Source of the DNA: Bacteroides sp.
Lineage (GTDB): Bacteria; Bacteroidota; Bacteroidia; Bacteroidales; Bacteroidaceae
Direction: 5' to 3'
Assembly (NCBI GenBank): GCA_030151845.1
Contig: JASLCM010000072.1
Location: 1 to 11,653 of the forward strand
DNA: 11,653 nucleotides
Shown here: positions 1 to 6,193 of the stretch, in pieces
Layout of the letters: every line of letters begins with the position of its first letter
Numbering within the stretch: the first letter of the stretch is position 1
Position numbers and translations under genes: made by a program
The notes under the pieces: generated by a model
Told to the model about the DNA's origin: nothing
What the model saw: only the letters and a program-made list of their open reading frames with translations
Database searches by the model: none

Positions 1-499
1 TGTATAGTAACTCTACGGGGTTTTTACTAGCTATTACACTTAGTTTCTCTGCAGCAAGAAAGTCAGACTTAATAAAATGGGAGAGGAGGTTCTGGTCCTG
101 TTCGATGGAGAAGTCGATTTTTTCGCTTCCTTTTGTTACTCCTGTTGCTTGATAGGGATAATAGCTAAAGAAATCTACAAGCACATTACCTTTTGGGTAG
201 TATAGCTCATCTGTAGGTGTGAATCCGGATAACTGTTGACAAGTTAGTTTGGCATTGTCAATGTACCTACTGCCGGCTAAACTATTGGGCTGAATAAGGA
301 CAAACAGTCCAATTTCATCATTGGTTTGAAACTCATCGTTGTAAACACGAGTTGAGAGACAGTCCACTTGAGCAGCTACATGAATGGGGAGTTCACTCTT
401 TTGAACAATTTGCTCCTTTTCTTCAAGGTGATTAAGGCATGAGCTCAGACCGAGCACTAGTAAGCCAAACGAGATAAAAAACTTGATTTTTGTATTCAT
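1..499 (-). CDS. Fimbrillin-like (Mfa/FimA-type) lipoprotein, 3' end outside window
   Basis: The start is ATG at 499-497 and the frame stays open to the window edge (166 codons visible). The N-terminus is a lipoprotein signal: Lys-containing start, hydrophobic stretch, and lipobox LGLSSC with Cys21 as the lipidated residue. The mature part resembles the Bacteroidales fimbrillin family (Mfa-like / FimA-like): a 'STRV' segment near residue 50, then 'NDEIGLFVL', and a later 'YYPKGNVLVDFFSYYPY' block, which is the usual pattern of the N-terminal beta-sandwich domain. Such proteins are exported as lipoproteins and become either pilus subunits or surface lipoproteins. No partner gene (anchor, tip) is visible because the window ends. 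ansA lies upstream on the same strand, but a probable terminator separates them, so this gene likely has its own promoter in 500-600; I see no clear -7 box there. The family call rests on pattern memory. The lipoprotein call is firmer. Confidence 0.72.
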   Translation of the reverse strand, partial: MNTKIKFFISFGLLVLGLSSCLNHLEEKEQIVQKSELPIHVAAQVDCLSTRVYNDEFQTNDEIGLFVLIQPNSLAGSRYIDNAKLTCQQLSGFTPTDELYYPKGNVLVDFFSYYPYQATGVTKGSEKIDFSIEQDQNLLSHFIKSDFLAAEKLSVIASKNPVELLY

Positions 500-606
500 T
501 TCTAATAATAAAGAATTAATAATAGGCCACAAGGTAGGTAGGCCCATTGTCTTATTATTAGAGACAAAGAAGCACGTAGTTTCTACATTGGAGCTTTTTA
601 ACAATT

Positions 607-641
607 AAAAAACTGCCATTGTATAACTACTTATACAAGGC
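607..641 (-). terminator. Probable intrinsic terminator downstream of ansA
   Basis: Read on the minus strand, GCC-TTGTATAA pairs with TTATACAA-GGC around a GTAG loop (11 pairs, one bulged T). Two bases later comes a run of six T (607-612). It sits about 100 nt after the ansA stop codon. The core is also a perfect 8+4+8 palindrome (619-638), so an operator for the fimbrillin-like gene is the alternative reading. Confidence 0.6.
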
Positions 642-738
642 GCTTATTTGCACTTTATAAGATTTTATCTTCTGTTGGCTAATGTAGTTTAAAAAAGTAG
701 AAAAAACGACTCAAATATAAAATAAATATAAAATAAGA

Positions 739-1785
739 TTAAAAAATAGGCTTGGTTATCTCCCCGGCAAGATCTTCATCCATTATTCTTTTAATTTTTG
801 CCTGAGAGTATCCTTGTCCAATTAAGAACATTAGTTTTGTTAGTGCACACTCAAGGGTAGCATCATAACCACTTATAACCCCAGCTTGAAGCAGTTGTAT
901 GCCTGTTTCGTATCTCTCCATTTCCACACTACCAGCAGGGCATTGTGTTATGTTTACGATAGTAATACCTCTCTCTGTTGCATGCTTTAACTCCTGAATT
1001 AACCAATCACGTTGAGGAGCGTTGCCTGAGCCGTAGGTTTTAAGAATAACCCCCTTAATGGTAGGAGCTCTTAGAACCGCTCTAACAATATACTCTTGAA
1101 TGCCAGGAAAAAGAGTAAGAACAACTACATTAGGATCATATTGTGTATGTAACTTTAACTCCTTTGAGTGATCTGTCTTTCTGATGAGTGAAGGCTCATA
1201 GCGAATATGGATCCCTACACGAGCCAATGGGGGATAGTTAAATGAGTGGAAAGCATTGAAGTTTTCTGCATTAATTTTTGTTGTTCTATTTCCCCGCATG
1301 AGATGGTTGTCAAAAAAGATACATACCTCTGGGACCATAGCCTCTCCTGATGCGTCTCGAGCAGCAGCAATCTCTATAGCTGTCATGAGGTTCTCTTTTC
1401 CATCGGTTCGTAATGTTCCAATAGGAAGCTGGGAACCTGTTAAAATAATGGGCTTGTTTAAGTTCTCAAGCATAAAGCTAAGTGCCGATGCCGTATAAGC
1501 CATCGTATCTGTTCCATGTAAAATAACGAAACCATCAAAATCGTTATAGTTCTCTTTAATGAGAGAAGCCAGTTTTGTCCAAAAATTAGGCTCCATATCC
1601 GAAGAGTCAATCGGTGGCTCGAACTGATAGGTAGAAATAGAGTAATTGAATCTCTTCAGTTCAGGGACATAGGTAAGTAAGTGGTCAAAATTAAAGTTTT
1701 CGAGAGCTCCAGTTTCTGGGTTCTCTATCATTCCGATAGTTCCACCGGTGTAAATTAATAAGACTGATGGGTACTTTGCTTCCAT
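739..1785 (-). CDS. ansA: Type I (cytosolic) L-asparaginase
   Basis: Hydrolyses L-asparagine to L-aspartate and ammonia. The 348-residue product has no signal peptide and matches the usual length of the cytosolic AnsA type (about 340). The N-terminal asparaginase signature YTGGTIGM starts at residue 12, giving nucleophile candidates Thr13/Thr16. The second signature HGTDTMAYTASALSF begins at His90, with the Thr92-Asp93 pair. A catalytic lysine candidate is Lys170 in NRTTK. Family knowledge: Thr, Thr-Asp and Lys form the two catalytic triads. The C-terminal small domain, with GVILKTYGSGNAP and NITQCPAGSV, is complete. The ATG at 1785 is chosen because the TGGT motif follows at the normal distance and no other Met precedes it. 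Upstream is a good TATCTTTG box, so the gene seems to have its own promoter, separate from the VOC-gene cluster. Specificity (asparagine against glutamine) cannot be read from the sequence. Confidence 0.93.
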   Translation of the reverse strand: MEAKYPSVLLIYTGGTIGMIENPETGALENFNFDHLLTYVPELKRFNYSISTYQFEPPIDSSDMEPNFWTKLASLIKENYNDFDGFVILHGTDTMAYTASALSFMLENLNKPIILTGSQLPIGTLRTDGKENLMTAIEIAAARDASGEAMVPEVCIFFDNHLMRGNRTTKINAENFNAFHSFNYPPLARVGIHIRYEPSLIRKTDHSKELKLHTQYDPNVVVLTLFPGIQEYIVRAVLRAPTIKGVILKTYGSGNAPQRDWLIQELKHATERGITIVNITQCPAGSVEMERYETGIQLLQAGVISGYDATLECALTKLMFLIGQGYSQAKIKRIMDEDLAGEITKPIF

Positions 1786-1813
1786 TTTATTCGTTTTTCT
1801 TCTTTAGAAATAG

Positions 1814-1821
1814 CAAAGATA
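1814..1821 (-). promoter_or_regulatory. Bacteroidota -7 promoter box for ansA
   Basis: The minus strand reads TATCTTTG, a full match to the Bacteroidota sigma-ABfr -7 consensus TAnnTTTG, 28 bp before the ansA ATG. Transcription would start near 1807. No good -33 TTTG is visible at the expected spacing. Confidence 0.6.
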
Positions 1822-1960
1822 TATTTATTCTCCCTAATTTCTATTGGTTAATAACATAAGTTTCCTCCTATGATACAAATATTATTGGATAGAGAACTAT
1901 AATATTCAAGAATAATAGAGAGTCAGTTTGAGGTGGTTGTTATCAAAAAGTAGCGTTAAT

Positions 1961-1996
1961 AAAAAACGAGTAGCCAAAAAGATGGTTACTCGTTTT
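1961..1996 (-). terminator. Intrinsic terminator ending the ldhA-to-VOC gene cluster
   Basis: On the minus strand AAAACGAGTAACCA pairs with TGGCTACTCGTTTT (one wobble pair) around a six-base loop, followed by a run of T. It begins 25 nt after the VOC stop codon. The arms also end in A and T runs, so it could work for both strands, but the only gene running into it is on the minus strand. Confidence 0.85.
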
Positions 1997-2020
1997 ATGC
2001 CGCTTCAAATTGTATACTTT

Positions 2021-2401
2021 TTACCAGTTTAATGGTAAAATCTCTATCCAGTAATTGTCTGGGTCATTGATGAAGTAGAGTCCCATTTTCTCATTTTCGA
2101 AACAAACACAATTCATCTCTTTGTGGTATTTTCTTACCTCATCGTAGTCTCCCGAAACCCTAAAGCAAAGGTGACTTTCATTCTCTCCTAAATTATAGGC
2201 TTGTGGATGATCTCTTAACCACGTTAACTCTAGAAGGAAATTCGTTTCTTCATCTCCTAAATAAACTAGAATAAAAGATCCATCTTCTGCCGATTTTCTT
2301 CTAACCTCTTTCAAACCTAATGCTTTTTCATAGAAAGCAATACTTCTCTCTAAATTAGTCACGTTAATGTTGAAATGATCAAATCTTGCTTTTATTTCCA
2401 T
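2021..2401 (-). CDS. Glyoxalase/VOC-superfamily protein, lactoylglutathione-lyase-like
   Basis: A 126-residue protein made of two beta-alpha-beta-beta-beta modules, the standard vicinal-oxygen-chelate fold. All four positions that bind metal in glyoxalase I appear occupied: His9 in 'DHFNINV', Glu58 in 'FLLELTW', His77 in 'ESHLCF', and Glu120 in 'NYWIEILP'. The 'DPDNYWIEI' ending and 'LERSIAFYEKALGL' start are typical of GloA-like members. A metal-dependent lyase or isomerase acting on an aldehyde-thiol adduct such as methylglyoxal adducts is therefore plausible. Bacteroidota generally lack glutathione, so the thiol partner is unknown. It is the last gene of the cluster. Its ATG lies 6 nt after the TAG that closes the frame beyond the upstream TGA (see 2408-2524), and a terminator follows 25 nt downstream. 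The fold is near certain and the substrate is inference. Confidence 0.85.
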   Translation of the reverse strand: MEIKARFDHFNINVTNLERSIAFYEKALGLKEVRRKSAEDGSFILVYLGDEETNFLLELTWLRDHPQAYNLGENESHLCFRVSGDYDEVRKYHKEMNCVCFENEKMGLYFINDPDNYWIEILPLNW

Positions 2402-2407
2402 TGTTTT

Positions 2408-2524
2408 CTATTTTTTAATCCAAACATTAGTAATCTCCCCCAAAATCATTTTTGGAAGTTGTTTTCCAATCCAGTCCTTTTTTAGTTCATTATCAGTCAA
2501 AGACTCTAATGTTATAGAATGAGT
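2408..2524 (-). pseudogene. In-frame continuation of the DUF4468/flavin-reductase-like gene beyond a TGA stop
   Basis: After the TGA at 2527-2525 the same frame has 38 sense codons, closed by TAG at 2410-2408. The translated tail ends in LPKMILGEITNVWIKK. It resembles the C-terminal strand of flavin-reductase-like proteins, which typically end in a '(M/V)Y(I/V)GEI..VW' type segment. An acidic 'LTDNELKKDW' stretch lies at the spacing where that family has an acidic helix followed by W/Y. The simplest reading is that the gene once ended at 2408 and the TGA splits its last domain. TGA is also the normal stop of pdxH in this window, so a reassigned code is unlikely. There is no start codon of its own at a sensible place. 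Alternatives are stop-codon readthrough or a sequence error. Confidence 0.6.
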
Positions 2525-3553
2525 TCATATTTTTTTACATTCAATAATTAGCCATGCTTCGTTATAAGCCTGTGTACCGTTAGGGGTAGTAACAAGAGTA
2601 AATTCGTCTTTAACTTTTTTATTGCTTTTTTGAAGCTCTTCTCTATATGCTTCGGTATAGAAGCAAATGGTAAATGATGTTGCGTTTTCGGTAGCTTCAT
2701 AGGAGGTAGGTGTTTGCTCTAGAAAGGCAATAGCTGTAGCTTTGTTAAACAAGGAAGACAAACCTCCCCAACTCATGGGTAATGTATAACTATCTTTAGT
2801 AGTGGTTAGCACTATGTTTTGCAACCCATTATCTAAGAGTTGAATAATATTACCAGGTATCTTATGTGCCTCTATTTTTTGAAAGCCAGCAAGCTCCTGT
2901 GCAGAGAAAGCCTCTTGTTTGGAAGTTACTAGTGGTATAGCATGCTCTACTACTTTGGGAGTAGGTGTAGAGGCAATAGGTAGATCTGTTAACTCTTGAG
3001 GAGTAGCATGAAGTAGATGTTCTACCTCATCAAAAATAGCATCGGTAAAGTCTATCGCCCCTTTTCTCCACTTAGAGAATCCTCTAAGTATTTTGGTTTT
3101 CTTTTTGTTAAGTGCATACTCATCGGTAATCCACTCTTCAGCTTGAAAACTCTCATTCTCTCTATAGTCAAACCGTATTCGCTCAATGTCAACCTTACAG
3201 GCATTATCCTGGCAGTGTACTGTTAACTGATAGTTAATAAGCGTTCTGTCTAGAACTAAAGTGGTCGATTTAAATACGATGTACTCCTTAGCCAATCCAG
3301 CTATCGTTCCTTCGTCTTTGTTTTTATAGACGACACGGCTATCGTTACCAATCTCAGATAGTTTAGTTTCCATCCAAGCATAAACCTTGTCGAAAATCTC
3401 CTCCTTACTGGTGTTGGGAACCGAGTAGGTTTTACTAAATACAACCTTTCCATCGACCTCTGGAACAGCACCACTTAAATATTTAGTGTCTGCCTGTGCT
3501 CCTATAAATTGAGTTAAGGCGAGTAAAACGATTACTAATACATTTTTTTTCAT
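2525..3553 (-). CDS. Secreted DUF4468 protein with truncated C-terminal flavin-reductase-like domain
   Basis: With ATG at 3553-3551 the product is 342 residues. A TTG at 3571 in the same frame would lie inside the preceding gene and spoil the signal peptide, so it is rejected. Residues 1-20 form a signal peptide (KKN, hydrophobic core, cut after GAQ or QAD), so the protein is probably periplasmic. Residues about 25-130 look like DUF4468 ('KVVFSKTYSVPNTSKEEIFDKVYAWM', split here: 'KVVFSKTYSVP' then 'FDKVYAWMETKL'), a Bacteroidota domain of unknown function. A Pro/Thr-rich linker follows near 190-205. Residues 224-342 resemble FMN-binding flavin-reductase-like proteins: 'TTTKDSYTLPMSWGGLSSLF', then 'TSFTICFYTEAYREEL', and 'NEAWLIIECKKI', where a TGA stops the frame. 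No activity is proven. The gene starts 4 nt after the MBL stop, which implies co-transcription. It may be a nonfunctional or shortened allele. Confidence 0.75.
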   Translation of the reverse strand: MKKNVLVIVLLALTQFIGAQADTKYLSGAVPEVDGKVVFSKTYSVPNTSKEEIFDKVYAWMETKLSEIGNDSRVVYKNKDEGTIAGLAKEYIVFKSTTLVLDRTLINYQLTVHCQDNACKVDIERIRFDYRENESFQAEEWITDEYALNKKKTKILRGFSKWRKGAIDFTDAIFDEVEHLLHATPQELTDLPIASTPTPKVVEHAIPLVTSKQEAFSAQELAGFQKIEAHKIPGNIIQLLDNGLQNIVLTTTKDSYTLPMSWGGLSSLFNKATAIAFLEQTPTSYEATENATSFTICFYTEAYREELQKSNKKVKDEFTLVTTPNGTQAYNEAWLIIECKKI

Positions 3554-3557
3554 TGTT

Positions 3558-4286
3558 CTATTTTTTTTCAAAAACCATTGAGTCTCCTCGTTTATTTATT
3601 GTGAAAAACTTAGTGTTTTTCTTTTCTGCATACGCTTTAAAAGCATTTCCTCCAGCATATTCTTCGCTAAAATGCATAGGAATGAATAGGTTGGTTTGTA
3701 TCTGGTCCAAAAACTGCTCAGCTCCTCGCATGTAGTCACTTCCCATACGATTATCTACCGGAAAGAAAACAAGATCAAAAGCACGGTAGTCTTCTTTTAT
3801 GATGCTGAGTTCACGAAGAAAGTCTGCTTCAGCCTGACGACTATATGCCTCGGACGATTCATCTCTCCAGTGCCAGTTATTTAAATCGCCAGCATGAAAA
3901 ATCTTATAATTACCTATTTCGATTACAAAAGAGACTCCTGCATCGGTAGATCCATAAGCCTTGACTTTTACTTTTTGATCGTTAAAGAGGTCTCCTTTTC
4001 CTAAATAGTTTATGGTTGAACTTTTCTTAGAAAAAACAGGTAGAATATCATCGCTTAGGATATAGGTTATATTCTCTCTCTTGGCAGACCAATCTATAAT
4101 TTCTTTTGTGAAATGATCGTGGTGTACGTGTGTGGAGAATATATAGAGCGGATTCTCTCTTTTAAGAATCGTATTGTATACATACCCAGCATGGGGTATA
4201 CTATCTTGATAGAAATCAATTAGTAGCGTCGTTTCATCAACCTCTAAAGCGAAACCACTGTGGTATAAATAATGAATCTTTATCAT
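3558..4286 (-). CDS. Metallo-beta-lactamase-fold hydrolase (UlaG-like group)
   Basis: With the ATG at 4286-4284 the protein has 242 residues and begins MIKIHYLYHSGFALE, the usual start of this Bacteroidales family. An earlier ATG at 4331 would add 15 residues overlapping pdxH and lies outside the conserved region. The zinc motif HxHxDH is present as H53-V-H55-H-D57-H58 in 'STHVHHDHF'. Further ligand candidates are Asp134 in 'FHAGDLNNWHW' and His205 in 'IPMHFSEEY'. The sequence is soluble and lacks a signal peptide, so the enzyme should be cytoplasmic. Members of this group hydrolyse varied lactones, phosphodiesters or esters; the substrate here cannot be read. It follows the pdxH stop by 17 nt with a purine-rich GAGAGAGG just before the ATG, and is followed by the DUF4468 gene after 4 nt. 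All metal-binding motifs look intact. Confidence 0.85.
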   Translation of the reverse strand: MIKIHYLYHSGFALEVDETTLLIDFYQDSIPHAGYVYNTILKRENPLYIFSTHVHHDHFTKEIIDWSAKRENITYILSDDILPVFSKKSSTINYLGKGDLFNDQKVKVKAYGSTDAGVSFVIEIGNYKIFHAGDLNNWHWRDESSEAYSRQAEADFLRELSIIKEDYRAFDLVFFPVDNRMGSDYMRGAEQFLDQIQTNLFIPMHFSEEYAGGNAFKAYAEKKNTKFFTINKRGDSMVFEKK

Positions 4287-4303
4287 GCCTCTCTCTATAT
4301 GAT

Positions 4304-4948
4304 TCAAGGAGATAGTCTTTCGATAGACCAATCTCCAGTTTCTGTTAATTTATAAAGGAAGCGATCATGAAGTCTGTTGGGACGGCCTTGCCAGAACTCA
4401 ATTCGTTGAGGCGAAACTGCATATCCACCCCAATTCGTAGGACGCTCAACCTCTTTATCTATCCATCGAGCAGACTCCTTAATAAAAGCTTGCATTAATT
4501 CGAGTCTGTTCTCAATCGGTAAACTTTGATGAGAAACTCTTGCTCCTATCTGACTCTTGTGCGGACGAGTTGCAAAATAGGCATCAGACTCTTCTGTAGA
4601 AAGCTTATGAGCTACTCCTTCAAAATGAACCTGTCTCTCAAATTCGGGCCATACAAAAGTAAGAGCAATTTTGGGGTTATCTTTTAACTGTCTTCCTTTT
4701 CTACTATCATAGCTCGTATAAAAGAGTAGTTTATTCTCTTTGATACCCTTTAGAAGAACAGTCCTAGAAGAGGGAGCACCCTCCGCAGAGACGGTGCTTA
4801 CCAACATAGCAGTAGGCTCCACTAAGCCTTTTCGAATAGCCTCCTCTAACCATTGGTTGAAAAGAATAAACGGGTTCTTGGGGATGCTTCCACCAGTTAG
4901 TTCTCCCTTTTTATACTCTTGTCTTATCGATTTCAGGTCTAATTTCAT
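4304..4948 (-). CDS. pdxH: Pyridoxamine/pyridoxine 5'-phosphate oxidase
   Basis: FMN enzyme that oxidises pyridoxamine or pyridoxine 5'-phosphate to pyridoxal 5'-phosphate with oxygen. The 214-residue length is normal (E. coli 218). Visible signatures are 'SSRTVLLKG' around residues 60-68 and 'YTSYDSRKGRQL' around 77-88 (FMN phosphate contacts), 'RQVHFEG' at 105-111, 'RPHKSQIGARVSHQS' around 128-142, and the C-terminal PNPOx signature 'FWQGRPNRLHDR' at 185-196, whose Arg and His contact the substrate. The end 'WSIERLSP' is the standard family C-terminus, which makes its TGA stop reliable and shows that TGA is a normal stop in this genome. The gene begins 20 nt after ldhA and ends 17 nt before the MBL gene. 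Dependence on oxygen would suggest at least some oxygen exposure, or an alternative acceptor. Confidence 0.95.
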   Translation of the reverse strand: MKLDLKSIRQEYKKGELTGGSIPKNPFILFNQWLEEAIRKGLVEPTAMLVSTVSAEGAPSSRTVLLKGIKENKLLFYTSYDSRKGRQLKDNPKIALTFVWPEFERQVHFEGVAHKLSTEESDAYFATRPHKSQIGARVSHQSLPIENRLELMQAFIKESARWIDKEVERPTNWGGYAVSPQRIEFWQGRPNRLHDRFLYKLTETGDWSIERLSP

Positions 4949-4968
4949 GAATTAAAATGCTCTAGTGA

Positions 4969-5979
4969 TTAAATGTTTTTTAGAGAAACCTCGTTGACTA
5001 ACTTCTTGCCCGATACAAAATCCTTGATGTTTTGCAGGGTTGTTTGTGCGATGTTACCTAAAGCTTCTTTGGTAAAGAAAGCCTGGTGCGAAGTCACAAT
5101 TACATTGTTAAAAGAGAGCAATCTAGCAAGAACATCATCATCGATAATTCTATCGGAGCGATCTTGGTAGAAATAATTTCCCTCCTCCTCATAAACATCA
5201 AGACCTGCCCAGCCAATTTTTTTATTTTTCAATCCATCAATTAGTGCATTGGTATGAATTAACTGACCTCTACCTGTATTAATAATCATCACACCATCTT
5301 TCATCTTACTAATAGAGTAGTCGTTGATTAAGTACTTAGTATCCTCAGTTAAAGGGCAATGTAGCGAAATAATATCAGCATTGTGATACAATTCATCCAA
5401 GGAGGTGTAGACAATTTTGCTCTCTCTGGCAAAGTTGTAGTCGGGATATGGGTCGTAGGCAAGGATGTTTACGCCAAAACCTTTTAATATTTGAATTAAT
5501 ATTTTGGCAATTTTACCTGTACCAATGATACCCGCCGTTTTACCATGCATATCAAACCCAAGCAAACCGTGGAGAGAGAAGTTGCCATCACGTGTTCTCC
5601 AAGTAGCTCTAGGAATTCTACGGTTTAAAGCAAGCATAAGTGCAACTGTATGCTCAGCTACAGCATAAGGAGAATATGCCGGAACACGGACTACAGGGAT
5701 GTTAGCCTTTTCAGCAGCTTTTAAATCAACATTGTTGAAACCAGCACATCGCAAAGCCAGTAGCTTAACACCATTGTCTTTAAGTGCCTCAATAATCTCA
5801 GCATCAGCTGTATCGTTTACAAAAATACAGACAGCGTCAACTCCCTGAGTTAGAATTACATTGTTTTTGTTTAGAGTGCCTTTATAAAAGCGAAGTTCAA
5901 AACCAAAGTCTTTATTTGTCTCTGTAAAAGATCTCTCATCATAGGGTTGTGAACCAAAAAAAGCTATTGTATATGCCAT
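4969..5979 (-). CDS. ldhA: NAD-dependent D-lactate dehydrogenase (2-hydroxyacid dehydrogenase family, LdhA type)
   Basis: Interconverts pyruvate and D-lactate with NAD(H), usually as a fermentative redox sink. The 336-residue product matches the E. coli LdhA type closely in pattern: 'FGFELRFY' near 25, 'AVCIFVND' at 49-56, 'LRCAGFNNVDL' at 76-86, 'AYSPYAVAEH' at 101-110, the dinucleotide loop 'GIIGTGKIAK' at 150-159, 'AYDPYPD' at 174-180, and 'HCPLTEDT'. Catalytic residues of the family are present: Arg237 in 'NTGRGQL', the Glu of 'DVYEEEG' (about 264-266), and His298 in 'SHQAFFTKEAL'. This ATG gives the normal N-terminus. It is the first gene of the minus-strand cluster. The 214-bp divergent region towards the FadL-like gene contains a 21-bp near-palindrome (6023-6043) that could be its operator. 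I see no perfect -7 box for this gene; ATTCTTTG around 6056 is only a weak candidate. Confidence 0.93.
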   Translation of the reverse strand: MAYTIAFFGSQPYDERSFTETNKDFGFELRFYKGTLNKNNVILTQGVDAVCIFVNDTADAEIIEALKDNGVKLLALRCAGFNNVDLKAAEKANIPVVRVPAYSPYAVAEHTVALMLALNRRIPRATWRTRDGNFSLHGLLGFDMHGKTAGIIGTGKIAKILIQILKGFGVNILAYDPYPDYNFARESKIVYTSLDELYHNADIISLHCPLTEDTKYLINDYSISKMKDGVMIINTGRGQLIHTNALIDGLKNKKIGWAGLDVYEEEGNYFYQDRSDRIIDDDVLARLLSFNNVIVTSHQAFFTKEALGNIAQTTLQNIKDFVSGKKLVNEVSLKNI

Positions 5980-6022
5980 TCAACTATTTTTAATAAATCT
6001 ATACTATTTTATCAACATCTAA

Positions 6023-6043
6023 TTTACACATAATGTTTGTAAA
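6023..6043. promoter_or_regulatory. 21-bp near-palindrome, candidate operator between ldhA and the FadL-like gene
   Basis: The arms are TTTACA and TGTAAA around a nine-base centre; counting pairs inside the centre, 8 of 10 mirrored positions match. It lies 44 bp before the ldhA start, a normal place for a regulator site. It does not match the Rex consensus (TTGTTAA/TTAACAA type) or the CRP core TGTGA/TCACA. The regulator is unknown. Confidence 0.35.
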
Positions 6044-6127
6044 TGCATAGATTGACAAAGAATATAATTTAATTCGTTTCTTATTAAATAGTTTCTTTTT
6101 AAACAAAAAGGGGGTCGGATACCGTTT

Positions 6128-6141
6128 TTTTTGATCAAAAA
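6128..6141. promoter_or_regulatory. 14-bp perfect palindrome upstream of the FadL-like gene promoter
   Basis: TTTTTGATCAAAAA is a perfect palindrome centred 31 bp upstream of the -7 box at 6165-6172, at the upstream edge of where a -33 element should sit. A regulator or a bend-promoting A/T tract are both possible. A/T palindromes of this size also occur by chance in AT-rich DNA. Confidence 0.25.
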
Positions 6142-6164
6142 GTTTTTTCTATCGCTTTTAAGCC

Positions 6165-6172
6165 TATCTTTG
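6165..6172 (+). promoter_or_regulatory. Bacteroidota -7 promoter box for the FadL-like gene
   Basis: TATCTTTG, a full match to TAnnTTTG, lies 21 bp before the ATG at 6194. The start of transcription would fall near 6179, leaving a short A/T-rich leader of about 15 nt. The -33 region is a T-run rather than a clear TTTG. Confidence 0.7.
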
Positions 6173-6193
6173 TGCGCTGTAAATTAAAATAAT

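Noticed and set aside
1834..1869. Minus-strand AGGAGG followed six bases later by ATG and a seven-codon frame (MLLTNRN) upstream of ansA, looking like a leader peptide
   Set aside because: It lies upstream of the ansA -7 box, so it would not be in the ansA transcript. The peptide has no regulatory codon run, and Shine-Dalgarno matches mean little in Bacteroidota.
2488..2527. TGA plus downstream hairpin as a selenocysteine (SECIS) signal
   Set aside because: The homologous position in flavin-reductase-like proteins is not Cys or Sec as far as I recall (Tyr is usual). The hairpin lacks the bulged-U/GG loop features of bacterial SECIS, and no sel genes are visible. Left only as a check.
2525..2527. 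TGA read as Trp through a changed genetic code
   Set aside because: pdxH ends at TGA exactly at its normal family C-terminus, and Trp is written TGG throughout the window.
3554..3571. TTG start giving six extra N-terminal residues to the DUF4468 protein
   Set aside because: It overlaps the end of the MBL gene. The ATG at 3553 gives a clean signal peptide and a 4-nt intergenic gap.
4287..4331. Upstream ATG giving a longer MBL protein
   Set aside because: The extension overlaps the pdxH C-terminal codons, and the conserved family start is MIKIHYLYHSGF at 4286.
6023..6059. Rex or CRP-type operator in the ldhA promoter
   Set aside because: Neither TTGTTAA/TTAACAA nor TGTGA/TCACA is present; only a palindrome of unknown type is supported.
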